From Marsupella aquatica (Eukaryota; Marchantiophyta): a stretch of DNA of 64,000 nucleotides. A model generated the notes under the pieces. The model had not been told where the DNA came from, did not search any database, and worked only from the letters and a program-made list of their open reading frames with translations. This document shows, piece by piece, positions 1 to 11,340 of this stretch. The position numbers and the translations under genes are program-made. The DNA lies in contig OZ316894.1 in the NCBI GenBank assembly GCA_973895155.1, positions 1,798,001 to 1,862,000 of the forward strand. The letters run 5' to 3'. Position 1 is the stretch's first letter, and every line of letters begins with the position of its first letter.

Positions 1-83
1 TCTAGTTTCGACACTTGATGTAGACCACTAGCTTGTTGCCACATTTGCTAGGTATGATGAGGACCTCGGTCCATTTGCGGTAG

Positions 84-179
84 TTTTAGTTCCTCTTTCT
101 TGGTTTTTAGGGGTTTCCTTTTGCTCACTTCTTTTAGTTCCTCTTTCTTGGTTTTTAGGGTTTCCTTTTGCTCACTTCT
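84..179. repeat. 48-bp tandem duplication
   Basis: Two adjacent copies, 84-131 and 132-179, are nearly identical; the second lacks one G in a G run. Both are T-rich and no gene overlaps them. It looks like a recent local duplication. Confidence 0.9.
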
Positions 180-1545
180 TTTGCGTTTGGTTTTGTCCAC
201 TTGGGACCTCTCTTGTTTATTCTTTTGTACTCTATTTGGCCTTTTTCTGTAAAAAGTATGTGTATATACTCCATGACCCAGAAATTACAAATTGAGCTCG
301 ATTGTCTTAATTTGTATTTGCCACCTGGGTTTAAATTTTTCATAATACATCCCTTGCTATGAGGAGGGGATTATGAGAAATACCATAAATATAGGAAAAT
401 ATAACAGCAAAAGTAGTTTTACCACGTAAACAAAATTAAAAAATGGTATAATTACACATCACAAAATTGCATTAACAATCAAAGATAGCATGAATCAAAC
501 TACTTAGACCCCATTGCAGCCTGCCTGGATTAAGAATATATTGATAGAAGTGAGGTGGGACCTAGGAAGGGCAATGTGGCATTTGTTGGTTTGGTACCAT
601 TGAAGTGCAGCCAAGTGTTGGGCTTCAAGGTGGTGAGCTTTGAGATGGAAGTTTGGAGAAGCATGAATAATTCTAAGAGAAGAATGATGTGGAAGGAGTA
701 TTATGGAGTGGAAGGTATAATTGTGGAGTGGAAGAGTATTGTGGAGATTGAGAAAAGCAGAATTGTGAGAATGATTCATTGTAGATATGCTCTTTAAATT
801 TTTGGTGAGGTTTTTGGATGGAGAGCTATATATCTGATGTGGAGTTAGGGGTCACTTTCTTGGTGAGAAATGGAAGGAAGTCAATTAGTCAATGTGGAGA
901 GATTAGACTTCTCAATGGTTTTAAGACAGTTTTCTTCCATGATGTGAGAAATTGAGAAGTGTAGAGAAGCTTTCTTAGGCTGAAAATTAGATAGGGAGCA
1001 CCCATGTCGGCAAGTGCTTCAAGGCTACACCTGGGAACATGGATTTAGAGATGAAAAGTTGGAAGGTCAAATCTCAATGAGGAAGGTCGAAACCTTATGA
1101 AGGGTGGTCGTAATTAGCTTGTGTTGAAAAGTTGATATGAAGGTAGCCTAAAGCAAGGGATACACACCAAGTAGTGGCACTACTAGTGATTTTGACTTTG
1201 TAGGAGAAAGTTGTGGCAGTTTCCCTTTTGGACTAAAGTGGATAAACCGGTTTTGGGGATTGGTTTTTGGAAGAAAGAAAGAGGATGGGAAGGTAGTGTG
1301 GGGCAAGGGCTACACAACGATACCTGGAGGTCTCAATTCTAACATTTGGGGGAAAGTGTTTTTGAGAAGAAATTGTGATTTTAGGTAATTTATGTCAAAC
1401 TTTGATTATGATTTTCAGTTATCAATAGTATGCAACATAATTTTTGTTTCAATGTATAGACGTGTTTGTATTCTTGTGTTATCTTGGCCCTAGCTACATC
1501 ACTTTATTCAATGATCTGACGATTGTCAGTTCTCCTAGGCCATCT
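180..1545. other. Gene-free stretch
   Basis: Only short frames without recognisable protein features occur here. Between 555 and 800 two overlapping frames on opposite strands reflect purine-rich sequence rather than a gene. No RNA gene or clear repeat was found. Confidence 0.6.
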
Positions 1546-1998
1546 GAGTCAGATTATTCAGTCTCGTGACTTGTGTCACTTGTGACTTCACAAAATCTCG
1601 TTCTGAGTGTATACTTATCATTGTGAGTCATTCAAAAAATTGTTAGCTAGTACTCATATCATTCATGTAATCATTCACGTAATCATTAATTACAACCAAT
1701 ATCTATTTAACTAATAATTATCATTACTTGTGTATGACTCCTTGATTCAGTATGAATGACTTGGGGAGTAATTAATTATAACCTGTAATAGTCTTTAAGT
1801 AGAACTAAGAGGTTCCTTACAGACTTATGACTCTTGGAGTTAATCTGAGCTACTACTTACTTATGACTAATTGAGTCATTTGTTATGATTCGGGAGACTC
1901 TAGGTGGAAATGCACAATGGTAATGACTCCTCAAATGACTTGAGTCTTAGACTAACTTCAAACTCATTCATACAAGGGAACAAAGTCATAATTGAGTC
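1546..1998. other. Cluster of TGACTC/GAGTCA hexamers
   Basis: The hexamer TGACTC or its complement occurs seven times, starting at 1546, 1625, 1735, 1828, 1873, 1924 and 1993. About 0.2 would be expected in 450 random bases. Many partial TGACT/AGTCA words lie between them. The hexamer is the core of GCN4-like bZIP sites, but no promoter or gene is seen next to it. A decayed short tandem repeat explains it equally well. Confidence 0.45.
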
Positions 1999-2992
1999 AT
2001 ACCCTAGTCCTAAGTGCCCGGCCAAAGTGCGGTGATTTTGGGGGGTCTTTCCTACTACTGCCTGCCTCACAAATACACCATTCTTTGAGAGGATATTGGG
2101 AGCAACTTCAGGAAGAGCAAATAATTTATTTCTTTGAGCCAGATCCTTTACAACACATGTTTGTCTGACCCAGTTTGGCCCTCTACTCGTCTTGAGAGTA
2201 CGCCTGAGTTCATTAAGCTTGTTGTTTAGCCGAGGCTGTAAACTATTATCACACTGTCCAGCCCCTTGGCTTAATTATCAAGCTGGAATTATCTTTAGAA
2301 CTTAATTAGTGCATTTTTAGTATATAGGACACGCCGTTAGGACTTTGACACTAGCTTAAAGGCTAGAATTAGCTGACCCAGACTTCGGTTAGGATTTAGC
2401 CTCACTGGATACAGCTAGAGCCACAGCTCTTAGTTTTTAGTGCATCCCCTTGATAGAGGCAGGGGGGAGACTTTAGTTGTTGCTGTTCAGATTGATGCAG
2501 TCAGTGATTGATGAGAAGCAAAATAGTGTGTTGACAGACAGAATTGTCAATTTGGTAGGATATTAACATTGAAGAGGATGATGGAAAAGAAATGATGGGA
2601 CTAGACGAGGACACTAAGAAGGACAATCAGCCGATGGAGCTGATAGAGGAGAATGGGACTAGTGTCCAGAAAATTGGACTTGGGAGATTGAAATTAACAA
2701 TATTGTACCATAAGCCAGGGAGAAGGCGAGGTCAAATGCAATTATCTCTAGAAGCTAAAAAGTAGTAATTAGACAAATGACATGTGGAAAGGGCTTTAAA
2801 AGTGGGGCCACCACTTTGTATGGCCATCAGCTAAGAGGTATCAAGTGTGACTTTTCCCTTTGGGTTTTTCCCTAGGGCAATAAATATCTTCTCATTTCTA
2901 TGGTCCTATGTGGACCATTTTTGTTTTACCCAAGGCAAAGACTGTTTGACGTCAGAGGATGTTGTTCACTTAGGTGACTGTGTTTGGCGTCA
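1999..2992. other. Gene-free stretch
   Basis: No supported coding region. Near 2943 and 2980 a short motif around GTTTGACGTCAGAG is repeated in direct orientation just before the inverted-repeat element that follows. Confidence 0.5.
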
Positions 2993-3347
2993 GAGCACCT
3001 AAGTCAAAGGCTGAACCCATGGGTTTTCACTTCTTTGGATAGGGTTAAGGTTGCTCTAACTTTAAGCAACGTACCTTCCTCAAATGGTAGTAAGAAACTT
3101 CTAGAACTATTATATCTAGATAAATCAGCGAAAACAATTTTCTTTAAGCTAGCTAAAGTTGTCAAGACCTCCAAAAGGAAGGATTGAAAGTAGGTTGTCT
3201 TGTAGATCCTGCTCAAACACATTCTAGTCTTAAGACGAAAAATTAATCATTTCTTTTTTGAGTTGAGATGAAACCCCACTGGTCCTTACTTCTTTTGAAT
3301 AAAGATACCTTTCCACCAGTGGGTGTCAGCCTTTGACTTAGGTGCTC
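2993..3347. mobile_element. MITE-like element with 22-bp terminal inverted repeats
   Basis: The first 22 bases from 2993 (beginning GAGCACCTAAGTCAAAGG) recur as a perfect reverse complement ending at 3347. The unit is 355 bp, has no credible coding frame, and resembles a MITE or foldback element. No target-site duplication is obvious, so the exact ends and the superfamily are open. Confidence 0.6.
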
Positions 3348-6300
3348 GTTGTTGTTGTTGTAGGAATTCTATAAAACACACCAAACTAAAAACCAAGGGT
3401 GCTTCCACCGTACATGCTAGTTACACAGCTTCACAAAAAGACGTCCCCCCCTTAAAAACTACTAGCCCCTATTACAAAGAACTTCTTTGAACGTAAATAG
3501 GAGAGAGGATGATAAGAGAATTATCAAAATATATTTTTTATTCATATTCTTTGAAGGTTAATGAAATGATAAAAAATTATCATTTTAATAGTCATATATA
3601 ATATACCATTATCTTTTATGTGCACATGAGTCTTTTTTGTATGCACATCCATCTTCTATGCACATATGTTCTGGTGGGGCCATAGTGCCTATAGAAATTA
3701 TCACAAAAAACTGACATGTACATACATCATAGTCATGTTATGAGTTTCTCCCATGGATATGATGACCATAGAGTTATGGTCTAGAGGCTTCACTCTATAC
3801 CTAGGCTCTTAAAAGTAAACTTGAGTTGGCACTTTTATACTAAGATGATCCACCCAACTTTTATTTTTTTAGAGAGTACTGTCGGGAGGACTGAAGAACC
3901 CCAAGAAACTGAATTACCTGACAAAGAAGCTCGTACTATAAAGGTGAAAACTATATCTCTGCAAAAGAACAAAAAACTACACGATTGGGACTGACATTCT
4001 CCCACACTTGAAAGACCCAATCAAGGGGAGGCAACCAATGAACCCAAAAGCATGATGGACCCAAGAGAAGACCTCTCTTGGTGATACCTTGGTTGGTAGC
4101 CTACTCAGGTTATAATGTCTTATTGAGATATTTTGGTTCTGATTTATTTAAGGCAGTATATCCTTTGCATTTTAGACTTTGAAATTATTTTTACCCCCGT
4201 TTTTACCCCTTTGAGATTTTTAATTTTCTTTTTCAGCTTTTTAAGTACTTTGCCACTAAAGAAGTTCTAATTGACAATATTGGCACTACTTTTGGGGTAT
4301 TTATAAAAATACCAGGGTTTTGTATATGGATGACAAGTTTACCAACTGAAAGTAACCAGGGGAACTATATATGGAAACTGTTACATTTTTGTAAGGAAAA
4401 ACAATGACAATATTATAAATTAAAACATCTTTACTGATAATGTACCTAAAAGCTGTTTTCTTTTTTGAAACTTTTTCTTTAGTTCTATATTGATTTCTCA
4501 ATCTTGCCCATCTTTTGCTAGAATATGCTACCATTTCATCCTTATAATCACATTATATTAAATTGACTTTGCATACACTATACTATTTGCTTACTCCCTA
4601 AGCTATCTATTCTCAAGAGTGTAATGAAATCCAAGAGCTGTGAGAAACGGTCTCCTAAGTTTATGGTTTTGAGTAACTTACATGTTACTAGCCTAAGTCA
4701 TTGAAAAAGACATGAGAGCCCACCATTATTTGAAAGGGATTCACAATTGTCTAAAAGCTAACCAGTTGCCTACTAGAAAAATGGCATGTGGGGATAGAAG
4801 TGGGGACAACGCTTTATAAAGCGACGAGGGAAGACAATGTTTAAGGGAATAAGAAGTGAGGCACAAGTACCAAGACAACCATAACTAATTTATTGTTGCT
4901 TTTAAAAGGGTTCCTTAAAAAATACTCGAAAAAGAATGACTAAGTATTCTTCTCTCAACATGGGAATCCTTTGAGGAGAAACACTACAAGACAAATTATT
5001 TTACCTTTTAGGGGGCAATCTTCACACTTTTAGGTACCTTACATAATATTTGTTCTGGGATTCACTACATTGCCATTTTTTTCCTTTCTATTTATTTATA
5101 TCACAATGTCACTATTTTTATGGGTTTAAAATTTAACTTAGGTTAGCTCTATCATATGCAATGGACTGTGTCATTGCACCTGTCCAGTTTCTTGGTCAGA
5201 CAACCTGGGTCTCCCCCAAGGTGAGTTTGAGCACCCTTGGGTCAGTTGATCGAGGGGTGAGTTGGTTTGTTCCTTCCTGCCATGCCGCCTGCCATCTGGC
5301 ACCCAACCTCTGTCTAGGGCCATCCTGTCCTTGCCCACTGCCTCAGTCTCTGTCCTGCTAAGGGTGATCAAAGTTATCTTGCAGGAGACCAGAGTCTTCC
5401 AACCAAGGAATTGTGTGCGACGAGAGCCATCGGATGTGAAAGAATTGACCTAGGTTAATATTCTTTCACCCACAAATGAAAACAGTGACATTATGATATA
5501 ATAATGGAAGATATCCAATGTATGTATTGTGCCAGAAAAACAGTGGTCTAGTAAATCCCAGAATATATATTTTTTGAATTGTTTTATCTAGGTAAGCTAG
5601 TCCTAACAGCTTTTTAATTATTACCGTTTTGGGGGAGATTGTTTAAAATTGGGGCAACTCTATGGATGTGGTTTTCCTTGGGTTTGTTGCAGTCCTCGAC
5701 ACTTTTCTCTAAGTGTTAATTTCATTTTTTGGCTTTTTTGTTGTTGCTTAGTGAGTCCCGAGTGATTTTGTGTGTTATGAATTAAAAACCAACAGATCAT
5801 AATTTTGAGTCCAAGCCTTGCATTCTTCTTCCCCAAACTCCTGCGCAAACCAATCCACACAATTGAAGCTAATACTCCAAACCCAAATCAACTTACACCA
5901 GAGACTTGCTTGATGGGACCCCAAAACAAAACATGTTACTTGATAGGACCCTTGAGTGATCCAGACCATTGATTAACCTTGAATCAACGTACCCAAAACT
6001 TCAGGGGTCCTAGCTATCAAGTAACGCAATTCATTTTGGAGTCCCATCAAGCAAATCCCTCTACACCAGACAAGCCAGTTCTTGACATGCTCTCATTATT
6101 AGATCACACATGAATAATTGACTCGGTAGACTTCCTGTCATCCCACAAATAATATAAATTAATCCAAAATGGATTTATGGACAGAACCAAAAACCTACCA
6201 AGTGGTTGCAACAATCTCACTATTTTTATTAGAGCAGGCCAGTTCAATGCCTGGTTAAAAGACAACAAAATTTTCCAAGTTATTCACACACTAACCGTAT

Positions 6301-6707
6301 TCTATCTTATTTGAAGTATTCATTAGTTTAACTAATTCACAAAATAGAAGCTAATAATGTTATTCAAGATTATTGAAATAATGACTGTAAAAACATCATA
6401 GAATATTGCTAAACTGAAAGTGTTCAATTATAATTACTCACCTGGCTTTTACTAGATTGACTACTGTTTTCCTCTAATATAACTACTTGCCATCATTTTT
6501 TTAATATTTAGCTACAATGCCACCTTAATAGTTTTTCAGTCTCTGGTTCCCTATAGATACTTGCAAAGTATCTATTGCAACTTGGACCTACTACACTCAC
6601 AACTGGTCAATTGACCCCGCTGCTTGGGCCGCTGCTCCCTCAATCAACCTTGTTGCTTGCTTGATCAACCTCCATATATGGATTGCCCCTTGCGTATGCA
6701 GCACTTG
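3348..6707. other. Gene-free stretch
   Basis: AT-rich sequence with scattered short frames on both strands and none with recognisable domains. The GC-richer patch at 5160-5460 has overlapping frames on both strands, typical of chance. No RNA gene, LTR or terminal repeat was recognised. Confidence 0.5.
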
Positions 6708-6900
6708 GGGGTTTCTCTTTCACAAAAATGACATATCACGTGCAAAGAAGGATAGAGTTATTTTATTGGTTCTAAGAGAAGACTTAAGAATTTTTGCAGA
6801 AGAACCATAGGGTCTTTTAAATTCAATTTTGAGACTTTTAAGGACACTAGGGTCTTTTTAATTCAATTTTTGGAATATTCTTGGAATATTCCAACTTTAT
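6708..6900 (+). repeat. Dispersed repeat family 1, copy A
   Basis: The segment starts with a motif resembling TTTCACAAAAATGACATATC and continues with ATTTTATTGGTT and GAAGACTTAAGAATTTT. The same order of words recurs near 57770, near 53995 and, reverse-complemented, near 51250. A related end sequence forms the inverted repeats of the element at 42965-43206. It is therefore a dispersed non-coding repeat, probably a MITE-type relic. Confidence 0.65.
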
Positions 6901-7109
6901 AGGGGTTCAATTTTTTTCTTACATTTTAGGGGGTCTGAGGCCTAAAAATGTCGCAGTCGATGGGGAGGTCTCAATATGGTGAGACCCCCGAGACACAACA
7001 ACTTTACTATGAGTTTGACCACGTTGCCCAATCCGTCCAACTACAACCACAATATTAAGTTTGTCATGCTCCCGCAGCATGATACAGAGTGTTGCAATTA
7101 AAACTTGAC

Positions 7110-7135
7110 TGTATACATTGATAACAATGTATACA
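7110..7135. other. Perfect 11-bp inverted repeat
   Basis: TGTATACATTG, a 4-base spacer and CAATGTATACA form a perfect hairpin or palindrome. It lies in gene-free DNA and no function can be assigned. Confidence 0.6.
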
Positions 7136-8339
7136 CATACTTAGAGGACACACATAACATCAAAATGAATGCGTGCATCTTAAACAAATGTAGAATGTAT
7201 TCAATTATCTAAAACCTGCCATAATGCAAGCATAAACTTGGATTGGGCCAACGATAAATTTTGGCTATTTTCCATTGCATTTTGCACATCTTAAAGGGTA
7301 CCCACATGAGAGGAACACGAGCAAAAACAAGAGTAGAAACAACAAGAACAAGCAACACAAGCAAATGTCAAGAAATGAATCTAAATGCAATGAGAACAAA
7401 ATAGGTTCCCAACATGTTTCAACTTTTAAAATTTTTTGTTCACTTAACATTTTTATATTACATTCACATGGTCTTCAAAAAAGAAGCTATGGGGCTTGTT
7501 GTTCATGGGGAAGCTATGGGGCTTCTTGTTGTTTGTTTATCGAACGGTAACTCCGTATAATTTCACTACTTCACAACCAATACCGTTTTAATTGTATCAT
7601 GGGGACGTGGAGGGACGCTATTTAGACTTCATCACACCATAAAAGAGTATATATTTTTTTGCTCCTGAAAATGCATTTTTTGATATTTAAGTCTACCAAC
7701 TATCTCACCCTTCACTATAATTTTTGATCAAGCCCCATGGACTACACTCTCTACTTTCCTCTTGGTCTCTAGTGGAGTGTTGTCACCACTCCTCTGGCTC
7801 ACAAGGCTGACCAGACCTTGCAAACTTCTCTCAGGAATCCACTTGGTGGGTCGTTTCACAAAAAACACACCGAAACAGCTACAGGAAGAACACAACTATG
7901 AAAGAAAAGAAATCATAACATGCAACAAAATTTGGGGAGTCAAGCTGAATCCATATCTTTTGGTGAACAAGTAATACATTGCATGAGTAACCCGACCTCT
8001 TGCCGTCTACTCAAATCCTGCCTCACTATGACAACGAGTACTTCTCACCTCACTAGTACTCCAAATGACTTCCCTCTCTATGCTACGAGCTAACACTCCA
8101 TCAAAACTAGACTGAGTTTCCCCAATTCACTACGGGACTCCCTTCTAAATACTCCAACCACACCAAAGCACCCCTCATGGGGTCAGAATGACAGTGGCTG
8201 CCCTAGCGGTGCCGCTAAAACCCCATTCAAGAAATCCCTAACCAAAAACATGCGGCACACACATGTCATTTAAAACCCTATCCTATGGAACCAATGGTGC
8301 CTTTGACGGTGCCAACAACAATCCATAGCTCATGAAAAG
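7136..8339. other. Gene-free stretch
   Basis: Short frames only. The 91-residue plus-strand frame at 7275 is Asn/Lys-rich and low in complexity. Nothing recognisable as a gene or RNA. Confidence 0.5.
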
Positions 8340-9060
8340 TGCCCGGAAAAGTGAGGGAGCTCTACCATTGTCAAAACCTAAGACTATTTTAAATACTCCT
8401 CTAATAAGTCTTGGGTAGCCTTGCACCTCCTGATCACAGATCTGTAAACAACGCCCAAAACAGATCCCAAACGACCGAGTTATAGGGGTCTAAATCCGTA
8501 AAACTACCAAAACTCTCAAGCTTGTAACTTATCTGTCTTGGTTCCGTTTTGGGAGCGCCACATCTTGTTGGAATTGGATCCTCAAGCTCCTTCCAACAAG
8601 CCCATGAGTTGACCATTCTAAGATGTGTCAAAAACAAAAATTATCTGTATGGCTAACATCCATATGGCCTACTAGTCCTCCTCATCACCACCACTAGTCC
8701 ACTGTAAAAGGAGGGGGCCCCAACAATTGTTCAAACTTAAATGTTCTCATAATCCACTTATGAAAAAATATCTGAGGAGCCCTGCTCTTTCTGATCACGG
8801 CTCCATAAACAACGCACAAAATGGAGGTCAAACAGTCGAGGTACGGCTGTTTATATTTTTACGGTAATCCGGGCACCGTCTCCCTCCTCTCCATCTGTAC
8901 AACACACAACCCCAGCTTTGCAAAACATGGATCACGGATCCCCTTATGTGCTACTAATTCCTCATCCCTTGGAAAGCATGTACCTCTTACAGTACGGACG
9001 TCCATATGGCCTCAAAACTCCCATACTCTGAAAAAAAATGCAATCCATTGTATCTTCTCC
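8340..9060 (+). repeat. Diverged tandem duplication of about 360 bp
   Basis: Two consecutive segments share words in the same order: a CATTGTCAAAACCTAA-like stretch, then CTGATCAC, then TAAACAACGC with CAAAA. These fall near 8370-8460 and again near 8725-8820. The copies have diverged strongly and neither encodes a credible protein. Confidence 0.5.
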
Positions 9061-9152
9061 ATCTTAGCTCCGTTTCTACTTATATACATAATTATAAGTC
9101 ATCACTAAGTTACTATCGGGTTTGGGGCCCTGTCACACTTGCAAACTTCACT

Positions 9153-9412
9153 ACGGTCATGTAAACCTTTTCCTTTGTAGTTTGGATGCAATAGCCATAA
9201 TGTATTCAACCAAGCTGGGAGGAGGCGCTACGGTGCTTGGGTACTCCAATGTGGTCACAAGATCCTTCATTTGTAGTTTGAATACATTAGCGACATTGTA
9301 TTTAACCAATTTGGGAGGAATCGCTAGTGTGCTCTAACGCAACCATAAGACCCTTCATCTCAAGTTTGAATACAAAAGTCACAATGTATCAACCAAGCAA
9401 GGAGCCAAGATG
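9153..9412 (+). repeat. Three diverged tandem copies of about 90 bp
   Basis: Each copy holds, in order, a CCTTC/CCTTT word, AGTTTGAATAC or similar, AATGTATTCAACCAA or similar, and a purine-rich GGGAGGA word. Copies begin near 9153, 9250 and 9340. No gene or RNA is evident. Confidence 0.6.
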
Positions 9413-11015
9413 TACGTTGCACTTCGGCACTTGAATTGGGTGTTGACTCCATTGTGGCCAGTGGCTATTGCTTTTGTTATTCACGCACTACACATCATTC
9501 TACCTTTTGATGTTACTATACTTGACTAACCACAATGTTACCAAGCTGCATGTAGTCAGCTTAATCTGTGTTGTAAACAATTTCACAAAAACATTGTTAT
9601 ACGGAGTGGGTCGCTCCACTGGGAGAGAATCTGAAACTTTATTTTGAGTCCATTGGGAATCTTCATCTTTTGGTCCATCAAGAGAAAATGTTTGGTTTGA
9701 AGTTCCACTAAGTATATCTCTCAACAAGCTAGAATGGTCTCAAATTTATTTCACCCTTGGATTGACTCAAAAGGTGCATGCCCAACGGATCTACTTGCTT
9801 TGAGATAAGTAAGTACAGGGTAAATAATGACATACCTATTGTGAATATTAATCAAGTACTCTAGCTATAAAGTCATAACATAAAATGCTTTATGACACAT
9901 AGCCCCTAGATGAGAAGTACATTGGTATGAGAACCTTTCACTATATGACATATAGGAGGGAGAGCATGAGGGAGGCAGGGAGTCAGAGCAAAAGAAGAGA
10001 AAAAGAGGGTGAAGCAAGGGAAAAAGGACGAAAAGCAGAGGGGGAAAATGGCAAAACTCCCTGCCCCCCACCTAATGCAATTTAACCACAATGATGCCAA
10101 CTAGTGGTCCCTTCCCTCATGCATTTGTTTTTGGTCTTGCCTAGGTACACTTGTTTAATTATGTCATGTACATTTCCTTGCCTTGTCTCAACATCTTTGC
10201 CTCGCCTTTAAGGGGCCTCAACATCTTCTGTGCCGGCATCATGCCCCTTTAAAGGCATCAGGCTAGTAAAACAAGTAATCAAGATAAAACAAGATAAAGA
10301 AAAAAATTCATGGGAAGGGAGGGGGCCAGGAGAGGATGTGGGAAGGAATAAGGGAAAAGGAGTATGGGGAGTGGCCAAATGGTAATTTTATTTCTCCCAA
10401 CTGCTTGACAAAAATATCTGCCCCCTAATAGGACTTCACTAGCCTTGATTCTTGCCCCGCCTACCTAGGCCAACCTAGTACCTTTGTGCATACTACAGGC
10501 ACAGGCAATCTGTAACACTTTTGGGAAAAGATGATACTTTTTGCAATGACAACAATTGCAGAAGGAAAATTGGAGGGTTGGGTTCTTTCCGTAATGCTTT
10601 TGTGTTGATTGCATCTGCCAGCATCGATCAATAACACTTGCTTAAACTTGTGGGCACTTAACCTTAATTTATGTTGAAAAAAAATCCATTTTCCACATTT
10701 TGGGGCCTCCAATTTGATTTCAGTAAGGCTGTCTACATTCCACGTGAGTAGTTACACTTCAACATTACAATGCAAGGGAACCCAACCAAGCATCCAAGGT
10801 TTGCATGTGTTTTCTTCCTGGTTACTTTTCTTTTTGCATGCAATTTTTTCCTCCCCTTCTGAATTGCAATTCAAATGCATTGTTTTGTTTTGTCAGTGTA
10901 TAATATGCTTATGACCATGTCTGCATTAATTCTGCAACAATAGGACTTTTGCTTTCAATTGACAACACTTTTGCTTGACCAACATGTTAACCTGCTTGAC
11001 ACTCTGCAGATTCCT
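9413..11015. other. Gene-free stretch with one minisatellite fragment
   Basis: No gene was recognised. At 10170-10230 a short run of CTCAACATCTT-type words matches the minisatellites at 41-44 kb and 55 kb. At about 10203-10255 the words GCCTTTAAGGGGC and GCCCCTTTAAAGGC form an almost perfect inverted repeat. Other frames here are short and overlap on both strands. Confidence 0.5.
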
Positions 11016-11059
11016 GCTCATTGATAGTGTTTGTATTGCTCATTGATAGTGTTTGTATA
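11016..11059 (+). repeat. 22-bp tandem duplication
   Basis: Two adjacent copies starting GCTCATTGATAGTGTTTG occupy 11016-11037 and 11038-11059. No coding context. Confidence 0.85.
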
Positions 11060-11340
11060 GCATGCTCGCTAGAATCAACTTGAACACATTGCAGCTAGAG
11101 GGAACCGGGCTGCACAAATCTAGTGGCAGTTCTTTTTTTTGGAAAGATGGACACTGCCATTCGGTCACAAAAGAGAAACCCAGGCTATCTCCTGTTGATT
11201 TATCAGATGATCAGCAACCCAATCAGCAACATTTGGATGGAGAGACAACAACACACCGGGCAAAGCACTTACCATGCCAACGCCACCTGTTCCCCCCTAC
11301 AACTCATCTTGCATGGGATTGTGGTGACTGTATGTGCCAC

